DNA of 64,000 bases. It comes from Lysinibacillus sp. KCTC 33748. GTDB taxonomy: Bacteria > Bacillota > Bacilli > Bacillales_A > Planococcaceae. Shown here one piece after another: positions 57,584-64,000 of this stretch (positions are counted from its first letter, which is position 1; each line of letters starts with the position of its first letter). The DNA lies in contig NZ_MWSJ01000002.1 in NCBI RefSeq assembly GCF_002237755.1, forward strand, positions 496,001 through 560,000, in the 5' to 3' direction. The position numbers and the translations under genes were made by a program. The notes under the pieces were generated by a model, which saw only the letters and a program-made list of their open reading frames with translations, had not been told where the DNA came from and did not search any database.

Positions 57584-58206
57584 ATGAAAATTACAAAACT
57601 AGCCATATTTTATTTAGCCATATTTATGTTGGCACTATTACTATCACTAGCTGGAGTTAGCCAATCCATTTCACTTGGCATCATTATCCTTATCGTGATT
57701 GCAATGATTTATAGACATATACATATTGTATTCTGGACTAATAATATGAAATTGGTAGATAAGTTAGTAAAAGATCGTAAGAAGCATCCTTTTTTTGCCT
57801 ACCTATATGCAGTTGCTTATGGTACAAAGCATGACCAGTTACACTCATTTGAAACAGCAATTGGAAAGTATAAGCAGCCAGCAATGAAGTATAACTGTAA
57901 ATTTATTAAGGGGATCTTGGAAGAGAATTTAGAGGAAGCAAAGGATGCGGCAAATAAAATAAATAAAGAGCCTTTAACTAGCTATGCAAAATGTTATATC
58001 GCTGCACTTGAGGACGAACAACAGACATGCGAAGCGATCAACTTACAAAGCCGTGGATGCAGCCGGCAATTGAAGCAGTTTATGCGCACAAGATGAAGAA
58101 TGAAGCCGCGTTTGATCAGTATCAGAAAGAAAGTATTGCCTTTGCGCGCGGCGTACAAAAATATGTGTTAATACATACCTACGAACAGATGAAAATGGAT
58201 CTGTAA
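57584..58206 (+). pseudogene. Membrane protein gene with a frameshift near its 3' end
   Basis: From an ATG behind AGGTGGAATT the frame encodes two membrane helices (about 5-45) and a helical cytoplasmic domain ending CYIAALEDEQQ. After that it runs out of register and stops at 58096. A shifted frame continues LTKPWMQPAIEAVYAHKMKN and RGVQKYVLIHTYEQM to TAA 58206. One base gained or lost around 58020-58045 explains it. The full protein would be about 207 residues. Either a recent mutation or a sequencing error; the 170-residue product may still be made. Confidence 0.75.
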
Positions 58207-58214
58207 AAAATATA

Positions 58215-58254
58215 GGCTACTTGATGCTAATTGGTGTCAAGTAGCTTATTTTTT
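58215..58254 (+). terminator. Terminator of the CPBP-small gene group
   Basis: GGCTACTTGA / TCAAGTAGCT with a 12-base loop, then TATTTTTT. It falls right after the restored stop at 58206, supporting the longer gene as the ancestral form. Confidence 0.85.
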
Positions 58255-58327
58255 AGTATAGAAAATTCATATTAAACATACAAATCTTGTTTACTCATTC
58301 GTCTAATAAAGTAAGAGAGGTGAGAAG

Positions 58328-58846
58328 ATGGAGTTTGATGAGCTTTATGAACAATATTTTCAACGCATTTATCAATTTATTTACTATATGGTCTCGGATC
58401 CAAGTTTAGCGGAGGATTTAACGCAGGAAACATTTATTCGGGTTTATAAAGGACAGTTTAGAAACGAGGCTGCTATGGGCACTTACATAAGGAGAATTGC
58501 ACGAAACCTTGTCTACGACACCTATAGAAAAAAAGCACTTATTAAATGGCTACCATTTCAAAAAGAACATGAAAAACGGGAGACACAATATGTACCACAT
58601 GATTGGATCATGCAATCTGAGGAGCGGCGACTATTATATGAAGCAATTCAATTATTGAAGCCTGAATATCGAGAGGTTCTTATTTATAGAAAAATAGAGG
58701 AGCTGAATTTAGCCGAAACTAGTGAAATTTTAGGATGGTCTACAGTAAAAATAGCGAATACACAGCGAAATGCTATAAAGGCTTTAGAGAAAATACTTGG
58801 AGGTGATGAATTTGGATTTAAACAATCGACTGAAGGAACTCAATAA
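58328..58846 (+). CDS. ECF RNA polymerase sigma factor (third module, SigX-like)
   Basis: A 172-residue group IV sigma factor. Sigma2 (about 5-70) contains LAEDLTQETFIRVYKG; sigma4 (about 110-160) contains LKPEYREVLIYRKIEELNLAETSEILG and the recognition helix TVKIANTQRNAIKAL. It belongs to a different branch from the two paralogues at 9.8 and 13.7 kb and is closer to SigX. AGAGAGGTGAGAAG precedes the ATG. It overlaps its anti-sigma gene by 35 bases. The regulon is unknown; SigX-type factors often govern envelope charge. Confidence 0.92.
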   Translation: MEFDELYEQYFQRIYQFIYYMVSDPSLAEDLTQETFIRVYKGQFRNEAAMGTYIRRIARNLVYDTYRKKALIKWLPFQKEHEKRETQYVPHDWIMQSEERRLLYEAIQLLKPEYREVLIYRKIEELNLAETSEILGWSTVKIANTQRNAIKALEKILGGDEFGFKQSTEGTQ

Positions 58847-59672
58847 ATTACCGGAGGATCGTGCTGTAAAAACCCGTATTTATGAACGTATTCATCATAA
58901 GAGGAAAAAAGACTTACCGCTATGGAAAGAGAGTGTTCTACTATTAACGATTGCAATGATTGCTCTATTTTTTATTATGACACCACAAAATCCTTCACCT
59001 CCTCAAACTGCTGACCATTCCATCCAAGCAATATATAAGCATTTCGGAGGAAAAGAAGCGAAATTTTTTGCGAGAAGTTCGAGTTTATATATATCTACGG
59101 AAAAGGTTGAAGATACAATTGTGTATAACTTTTTTGAAGACTTAACAAAGTATGTTGAAGAGGCTGATGGAAAGTTGGGTAACCATATTGCAGATGTAAT
59201 CGTTGTTAGAGATCGCGAAGAAGAGCACTATCAGATTTCAGATACAGGTATGCTAAATGTAGATTCTGGCCAGTTTTTTGCTGGGAATTCTGTAACGTAT
59301 GATATAGTATTTCATAGATTATACTCTGTAACAACAAAACCTTGGATTTTTATCCTTCCACTTATCGTGATAGCTGTAAATATAATCTCTATGAACTATT
59401 ATAAACGTCATAATCTACAAGGATCTAAACCATCTAAACATGTATGGTGGCTGTTAGTACTTGTGCTTGCGATGCTTTCTAGCATATTTGCTTGGGCAAC
59501 CTGGGTCGGTCCATTGTATAAGCCTTTAATGATTACGTTTGCGCTTTTATATGGTTTCATTTTTTGGTATTTCATAATACGAGAGGTACGGACTTATGCC
59601 ATATATAAAGTAGAAACAATTAAAATAAGCATTATTAGTGCAACACTTGTTTTAATTATTATTCTTTATTAA
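58812..59672 (+). CDS. Membrane anti-sigma factor-like protein
   Basis: A 286-residue protein. A cytoplasmic N-terminus (about 1-36, KELNKLPEDRAVKTRIYERI) precedes a first helix (about 42-60), an extracellular domain (about 61-170) and three or four C-terminal helices. Start choice: GGAGGTG lies at 58799-58805, only properly spaced for the TTG at 58812; the ATG at 58806 is too close. The role is inferred from position and layout; the multi-helix C-terminus is unlike simple RsiX-type factors. Confidence 0.75.
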   Translation: MDLNNRLKELNKLPEDRAVKTRIYERIHHKRKKDLPLWKESVLLLTIAMIALFFIMTPQNPSPPQTADHSIQAIYKHFGGKEAKFFARSSSLYISTEKVEDTIVYNFFEDLTKYVEEADGKLGNHIADVIVVRDREEEHYQISDTGMLNVDSGQFFAGNSVTYDIVFHRLYSVTTKPWIFILPLIVIAVNIISMNYYKRHNLQGSKPSKHVWWLLVLVLAMLSSIFAWATWVGPLYKPLMITFALLYGFIFWYFIIREVRTYAIYKVETIKISIISATLVLIIILY

Positions 59673-59683
59673 CGAATTTAAAT

Positions 59684-59745
59684 AAAACCACCTTTACTTT
59701 CACAAAAGACTATTGCGAAGGTATTCGGTGGTTTAATTATTTTTC
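59684..59745 (+). terminator. Terminator of the third ECF module
   Basis: AAACCACC / GGTGGTTT closing an imperfect long stem, followed by AATTATTTTT. Confidence 0.75.
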
Positions 59746-59771
59746 AACGCATTATGGAGGCGAGTTGTACC

Positions 59772-60269
59772 TTATTCCTTTTTATTCAATAAAATCCCAC
59801 GCACAATCCCCATTATAAATATTGTACCTAGTACAAATAAAAATACATAAGCATGCCACTGCTGTAAAATACGTTCATGTCCTAAAGCAACTGTTAAATC
59901 ATTGAATAGTGAGTATGTAAAGTATAAGAGTATACTATTTTTGATGAGACAAAAGGTAATGATTCCATTTTGTCGCTGGATATGAGATAAGGTTGGCTTA
60001 TTTTTACGTAGGATAGGATAAGCTGCTTTCATCTCTAAGTATTGTAAAAGTAAAAATAGCATTAAGGCAATGAATGGTAAATAAAAAATGGTGATTTTCG
60101 GGCCAAATTGCGCATGTTCACTCTTAAAGCTTTGCAAAACCGGTATAGAAGCGGGGAGCTTATTGTATTGGATTAGTGTTGCCGTAATGCCAGCTAAAAA
60201 AATAGTCGCAACAATAAGCGTTAGCGATTTACAAAAGCGTGGTGTAGGTGTTTTTTGTTGTTCTAGCAT
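59772..60269 (-). CDS. Four-helix membrane protein with DUF1648-like motif
   Basis: A 165-residue membrane protein. NKLPASIPV in the first extracellular loop is the DUF1648 signature found in SdpI-type and other membrane proteins. The remaining helices have no recognised motif. GAGGTGAACAA precedes the ATG at 60267-60269. Convergent with the anti-sigma gene, divergent from the TSUP gene. Function unknown; SdpI-type immunity is possible but the protein is only loosely similar. Confidence 0.7.
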   Translation of the reverse strand: MLEQQKTPTPRFCKSLTLIVATIFLAGITATLIQYNKLPASIPVLQSFKSEHAQFGPKITIFYLPFIALMLFLLLQYLEMKAAYPILRKNKPTLSHIQRQNGIITFCLIKNSILLYFTYSLFNDLTVALGHERILQQWHAYVFLFVLGTIFIMGIVRGILLNKKE

Positions 60270-60359
60270 TTGTTCACCTCATAGTTCAATTAAAAAAGTG
60301 CAGTCTGTTATACTGTATCATAAGAATACCATCATGTGTGACATAGAAAGAAGGGTTAG

Positions 60360-61100
60360 ATGGAATACTTGTTGTTTTTACTAATTGGAATTATCGGCAA
60401 CATCATTGGCACGTTAGTTGGAGGTGGCGGGTTAATAACATTACCGACTATGATGCTAGTAGGGGTACCCGTCCATTCAGCAATCGGTGCGAATAAGGTT
60501 TCTAATATGGTAAGTGCCTTTTCAAGCTTTTACACAATTTATAAAAGAAAAGAAATAGTATGGTCAGAAATGCGTTCAGTTTTACTTGTTTCCTTAATAG
60601 GTGGTACACTTGGAGGTCTGTTTGCATCATTTATGAGCAGTCACACATTAACGTTTATCGCCATCATTTTATTAGGCTTTGCCCTTGTTATGTCCTTTTT
60701 AGGCGGAGCTGAATTTGGAGAGAAAGAAAGCTTTACAATGAATCGTAAAAACGGTCCAATCCTTTTAGGGGTTGGCTTTTATGATGGCATGTTCGGCCCT
60801 GGTAGCAGTACGCTTGCACTTTATACATATGCACATCAGAAAATCTCTTATATGAAAGCAGTAGGTTTGTCGCGTGTAGGTGTTTTTGCTATGTGCTTAG
60901 GAGCTTCGATTACGTATATTGCTACAGGTAAAATTGATTGGCCGTTGACAATCGTATTAATGGTTGGTTCTGTAATCGGTGCACAAATAGGCATTATCCT
61001 TGCCAGAAAGGTTAAGGCAAATCAAGTAAAGCTATTGCTGCGTATTGTAACCATTGTGCTGATAGTTCAGCTCGTCTATGATTTTATAAAACAGATTTAA
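60360..61100 (+). CDS. TSUP family membrane exporter
   Basis: A 246-residue, eight-helix TSUP protein, paralogous to the one at 820-1587. Signatures: GGGGLITLPTMMLVGVP near the N-terminus and GVGFYDGMFGPGSSTLALY in the second half. It transports a sulfur-containing or organic anion; substrate unknown. AGAAAGAAGGGTTAG precedes the ATG. The nuclease gene follows after 12 bases, so both may be co-transcribed. Confidence 0.88.
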   Translation: MEYLLFLLIGIIGNIIGTLVGGGGLITLPTMMLVGVPVHSAIGANKVSNMVSAFSSFYTIYKRKEIVWSEMRSVLLVSLIGGTLGGLFASFMSSHTLTFIAIILLGFALVMSFLGGAEFGEKESFTMNRKNGPILLGVGFYDGMFGPGSSTLALYTYAHQKISYMKAVGLSRVGVFAMCLGASITYIATGKIDWPLTIVLMVGSVIGAQIGIILARKVKANQVKLLLRIVTIVLIVQLVYDFIKQI

Positions 61101-61112
61101 GGAGGCGATAGG

Positions 61113-62048
61113 ATGTTTGAAATTACACCTTATCCATCTTTTTCGTGGTCACTGTCCCGTCATAAAACGGTAACAAGCTGTGCGCGAAAATATGGCTATG
61201 AATATTATTTTTCTCATAATGGCTGGCTCAGTTACAATGTGGAGCCATATCATCAACATGTCTATCGCTTAAAAAAGCTTCAATCCATGCCGATTTTATT
61301 TGGGCAAATCGTCCATCATTTAATAGAGCAATCGATCAATGATTATTTGCAAACCCGCGAGACTACAACTGTTGCTGAACTCGTAAATCGTGCACGTGGC
61401 CAGCTTAATGCCGCTTTTATCGATTCTACACGTCATGTAGATTTATGGAGACATAAGCCAAATAAATTTTATATGATGCAAGAAATTTATTACGAAGGAA
61501 AGTTAAATCCTGAACTGGTACAGGACTATAAAGAGCGCATGACGGCTGTGTTTGACAACTTTCTTAATAGTGAAACATTCCAGCAAATTACCGCACAAAA
61601 AGGCTCGCTGCGAATCGGTGAGCCTGAACAATTTCGTTCCATGAAAATCGAGGGTGTACAAGTTTTTGTCGTAATGGATTTTCATTATTTTGATGAGATG
61701 ACAGACAAGTGGATTATTATCGATTGGAAAACAGGGGGAGAGTCCGATGATGATCGCCAACAGTTAGCACTCTATGCTTACTATATTCAGCAGAAATATC
61801 GGGTTTCTCTAGACCAGATTGATGTCTATAATGAATATTTATTGACAGGCAAAAGAAAAAAATACACCTTTACAGCATATGATATGGATAATATTTTACA
61901 TACGTTTCAGCGAAGTGTGCTGGAAATGAAAAAATATCAGGCGGATATTTTCTCCAATGAACCCGTGGACTTTGAGGAGTTTGAGCAAACCACTGAAAAA
62001 TGGCACTGCAAAGGGTGTAATTTTAAAGAATTATGTGAGCATAATTAA
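61113..62048 (+). CDS. PD-(D/E)XK nuclease with Cas4/AddB-like iron-sulfur motif
   Basis: A 311-residue RecB-family nuclease. Active-site parts are the aspartate in VFVVMDFHYF, IIIDWKTG (D-x-K) and QLALYAYYI (QxxxY). One cysteine near the N-terminus (TSCARKYGYEYYF) and three at the C-terminus (WHCKGCNFKELC) form the 4Fe-4S pattern of AddB, Cas4 and Dna2. It is therefore probably a single-strand exonuclease in DNA repair. AAGGAGGCGATAGG precedes the ATG. No cas genes are near. It lies directly beside an integrase fragment. Confidence 0.9.
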   Translation: MFEITPYPSFSWSLSRHKTVTSCARKYGYEYYFSHNGWLSYNVEPYHQHVYRLKKLQSMPILFGQIVHHLIEQSINDYLQTRETTTVAELVNRARGQLNAAFIDSTRHVDLWRHKPNKFYMMQEIYYEGKLNPELVQDYKERMTAVFDNFLNSETFQQITAQKGSLRIGEPEQFRSMKIEGVQVFVVMDFHYFDEMTDKWIIIDWKTGGESDDDRQQLALYAYYIQQKYRVSLDQIDVYNEYLLTGKRKKYTFTAYDMDNILHTFQRSVLEMKKYQADIFSNEPVDFEEFEQTTEKWHCKGCNFKELCEHN

Positions 62049-62084
62049 GTAGAAAAATGGAGCGAGTGACCAAAAAGTGACCAA

Positions 62085-62372
62085 TTAAATTAAGTCATCA
62101 AAATAGTCACTAGCTTTATTTTTATCTTTACTAGTTAAATGACTATAAATGTTAATCGTCATTTTTATATCAGAGTGACCTAATTGTTCTTGAATAATCT
62201 TAAAGTTGACATTTTTACTAACCATATAAGAAGCATGTCGTAAAGCATGAAAATTTAATTTAGGAAGATTATATTTCTCAATAATTCTTCTCCAAGCCGT
62301 ATCTAGCAGCAGGGATTCATTCCTTTTGTCGAAATTAGATTGTAAGAGGTGGTGTATTTCAGTTGAATGCAA
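62085..62372 (-). pseudogene. Tyrosine recombinase (integrase), C-terminal fragment
   Basis: About 95 residues of the catalytic domain: HALRHASYMV (R and H), LGHSDIKMTINIYSHL (H and the nucleophile tyrosine). A full integrase has about 370 residues and an N-terminal DNA-binding domain. Here the N-terminal 270 or so are missing and an unrelated plus-strand gene begins where they should be. It marks the left border of a prophage remnant next to the nuclease gene. Confidence 0.88.
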
Positions 62373-62623
62373 TAAGAAATGAAAAAGTATTTACTACTAA
62401 TCTAAAAGAAGCTTATGAATTTGCATATTACCTATTCCTTACTAAAGGTGTAGATAATATCGAAATAGAGCAAATTAAAGATGATTGCTATGTGAGATTT
62501 ACAATGGAATATAGTCATGAATTAGGTAAACAAATATGGAATATAGTAGAGCAATTTAATCTTGAAAGCTTAGTTTTTTACGGCGTGTTTTGGGACGTTG
62601 TACGGGGATATGTAACTGAGTGA
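62363..62623 (+). CDS. Hypothetical protein in the prophage remnant
   Basis: An 86-residue soluble protein (KEAYEFAYYLFLTKGVDNIEIEQI). TTG start with AAGAGGTGGTG about 13 bases upstream, so the start is not sure. It overlaps the integrase fragment on the other strand by ten bases. Family not recognised. It may be phage cargo. Confidence 0.5.
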   Translation: MNAIRNEKVFTTNLKEAYEFAYYLFLTKGVDNIEIEQIKDDCYVRFTMEYSHELGKQIWNIVEQFNLESLVFYGVFWDVVRGYVTE

Positions 62624-62639
62624 AATTTTAATCATTATG

Positions 62640-62672
62640 CCTTCCACAGATAATTGTGAAGGGCTTTTATTA
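62640..62672 (+). terminator. Hairpin between the hypothetical gene and holin
   Basis: GCCTTCCACA / TGTGAAGGGC (one mismatch) then TTTTATTAT. It acts as a terminator, but it also overlaps the GAAGGG ribosome site of the holin and could mask it. Confidence 0.6.
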
Positions 62673-62673
62673 T

Positions 62674-63024
62674 ATGGACATTGCACAATTAATTCAATAT
62701 CCGTTTTTATCATTAGTACCAGCAACGATTTTATATATGTTACTTGCTTATTTTGCATTTAAAGTATTGGATTTTGCAACAGGCTTATTGAAAACATGGA
62801 AGAAGGTATCACCTTATCAAACACGGATTATGCGTGATGGTATCATTCGATGGATTAGAGAGCTGGTTGCAATTACATTTGTTATCCTATTTGATTTAAT
62901 CTTTGGCTTAGATTTCTATTTAACAGGCTTCACATTAGCATTATTTTTATACAAAGAAGGTGGTTCAATCGCTGAAAACCTTCAAACATTAGGTGTAGAT
63001 ATGCCTGGAAGAAGGTGGGCGTAA
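62674..63024 (+). CDS. Phage holin
   Basis: A 116-residue membrane protein of the phage holin_4/toxin-secretion type, with about three helices (YPFLSLVPATILYMLLAYFAF and LVAITFVILFDLIFGL) and the end KEGGSIAENLQTLGVDMPG. It forms pores for endolysin release. ATG at 62674 follows GAAGGG; a GTG at 62656 is the upstream limit. It ends one base before the amidase gene, the classic holin-endolysin cassette. Intact although its partner is broken. Confidence 0.85.
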   Translation: MDIAQLIQYPFLSLVPATILYMLLAYFAFKVLDFATGLLKTWKKVSPYQTRIMRDGIIRWIRELVAITFVILFDLIFGLDFYLTGFTLALFLYKEGGSIAENLQTLGVDMPGRRWA

Positions 63025-63714
63025 ATGACTTATACCATTGAACAACGTTTGATGTCAGGATTGCCAAATCAGGCTTTGAAAGCTGTTAAATATGTTATTG
63101 CCCATGAATCAGGGAATCCAAACAATTGTGGTCCAAACGCTTTGGAAAATGAGATAGCATACATGAACCGCAATAAAGCCAATGCATTTACATCTCACTG
63201 GGTAGGCTGTGGCGGTAAAATTGTACAAGTTGCGCCAGTTAATCGTGTGCAATATGGTTGTGACCCGAAAGGTAATCCACTTAGCTATGCACAAATAGAG
63301 TTGGCTCGTACAAATGATAAGGATCAATTTAAAAAGGATTATGCAGCTTATGTTTGGTTGTAACGTGAACTTGCTAAAGAGGCTGGAATACCTGTTGTAC
63401 TCGATGGCAGTGGCAACGGTATAAAATCACACCGTTGGATTACGGACAATTTAAAAGGTACAACCCATAGAGATCCATTTTCGTATCTGCAGAGTATGGG
63501 GATTTCAGAGGAACAATTCAAATTAGACATTAAAAACGGCTTAGATAAACCAACTGAAAAGGATGATGATACAATGCAATTTACGAATAAGACAACAAAA
63601 GCAGCAGATAAAGGTTTAATTGAAAAGTAGTGGTTAGATAAATTTGATAATGGAACTATGACAAATGGTGATTATGAAGGTTTAAAACTTATCATTGCAC
63701 AGCGTAGTAACTAA
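63025..63714 (+). pseudogene. Phage N-acetylmuramoyl-L-alanine amidase, two in-frame stops
   Basis: The frame reads an amidase_2/PGRP-type endolysin (KYVIAHESGNPNN, FTSHWVGCGGKIVQVAP, then past the stop THRDPFSYL). TAA at 63361 and TAG at 63628 interrupt it without any frameshift. After the second stop comes the tail WLDKFDNGTMTNGDYEGL, a module seen also at 38.9 kb. The ribosome site (GAAGAAGGTGGGCGTAA) is intact. About 112 residues may still be made, but lacking the last zinc-ligand region it should be inactive. Confidence 0.88.
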
Positions 63715-63721
63715 AATGTAA

Positions 63722-63752
63722 AGACCAAGATAGCTTAATTGCCGTCTTGGTC
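63722..63752. repeat. Exact 31-bp copy of the terminator at 39498
   Basis: AGACCAAGA / TCTTGGTC hairpin with identical loop to 39498-39528. Here it follows the amidase tail and is not followed by a T-run (CAATGTTC). Confidence 0.9.
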
Positions 63753-63772
63753 AATGTTCATTTATAATATCA

Positions 63773-64000
63773 CTACATGTAGTGAAAAGTATCAAGCATA
63801 CCAAGAACCCAAATAACCAAAATCACTACCGCCACAATTAATCCGAATGTAACAATCGGATCTGCACCCTCTTTATTTTGGATTTGTTTTTTTGTATATT
63901 CCTCGTACTCTTCTTCGTTAATCGTATTACAATACTCACATATTTCAATCACAGCCCCATCTCTATGTACTTTCTTAAATGGATTTATGGCTAAACAATT
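63773..64000 (-). CDS. Small membrane protein with cysteine pair, N-terminus outside window
   Basis: A minus-strand frame open to the right edge and stopping at 63773-63775. Visible are a CEYCNTINEEEYEEYTKKQ segment (CxxC, perhaps half of a zinc ribbon; another cysteine earlier in NCLAIN) and one C-terminal transmembrane helix (FGLIVAVVILVIWVLGML). A palindrome CACTACATGTAGTG spans the stop codon. Family not recognised; the start lies outside the window. Confidence 0.6.
   Translation of the reverse strand, partial: NCLAINPFKKVHRDGAVIEICEYCNTINEEEYEEYTKKQIQNKEGADPIVTFGLIVAVVILVIWVLGMLDTFHYM

Noticed and set aside
61113-62048. cas4 of a CRISPR system
   Set aside because: The nuclease has the right motifs, but there is no array or other cas gene in the window.

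Overview
The window is chromosomal DNA of a low-GC, Gram-positive, spore-former-type bacterium of the Bacillales. Lysinibacillus or a close Planococcaceae/Bacillaceae relative is the best guess. This rests on strong AGGAGG-type ribosome binding sites, frequent TTG and GTG starts, T-tailed terminators, ECF sigma/anti-sigma pairs, a BirA-type operator, Fur-type boxes and a SipS-type signal peptidase. The genus is an inference.

Layout. 0-30 kb is mostly core or niche genes: NhaC antiporter (partial), a TSUP exporter, DUF47-Pit phosphate uptake, a two-component system with a lipoprotein, an MBL-fold enzyme, a MerR operon, two paralogous ECF sigma/anti-sigma modules flanking a TPR-GGDEF cyclase, a DUF2167 unit, BirA-controlled bioY, an amidohydrolase, a membrane glycerophosphodiesterase followed by a GC-rich tandem repeat array, and an amine catabolism operon (copper amine oxidase, two small membrane proteins, aldehyde dehydrogenase, AraC regulator). 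30-46 kb is an accessory region: tetR with two tiny membrane proteins, a signal peptidase, a MerR regulator with two matching divergent operators, decayed genes (J-domain relic, three generations of one HTH gene), an HNH protein, a protein ending in an SSB-like tail, a soluble eukaryotic-like Ser/Thr kinase, an XRE regulator with repeated operators and a ParB-like protein. 46-62 kb returns to core-like genes: fumC, a predicted Fur-controlled C-rich small RNA, a V8-like protease, an AAA ATPase with an Eis-like acetyltransferase, a DUF5412 gene broken by a repeat element, a MocR regulator, GNATs, a CPBP protease behind a Fur-like box and structured leader, a third ECF module, a second TSUP exporter and a Cas4-like nuclease. 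62-64 kb is a prophage remnant (integrase tail, holin, amidase with two stop codons).

The strongest candidate for something undescribed is the unannotated transcription unit at about 47,745-47,890 on the minus strand. It has a near-consensus Fur box over a TTGACT-N17-TATCAT promoter, a 9-bp hairpin exposing a CCCCCC loop, and an intrinsic terminator, lying immediately upstream of the class II fumarase. Next come the standalone kinase in the accessory region, the SSB-tail protein with an internal start, the twin MerR operators, the GC-rich array in a 3' untranslated region, and the dispersed intergenic repeat families (one inside a DUF5412 gene, one supplying the end of bioY, one in the fumC upstream region).
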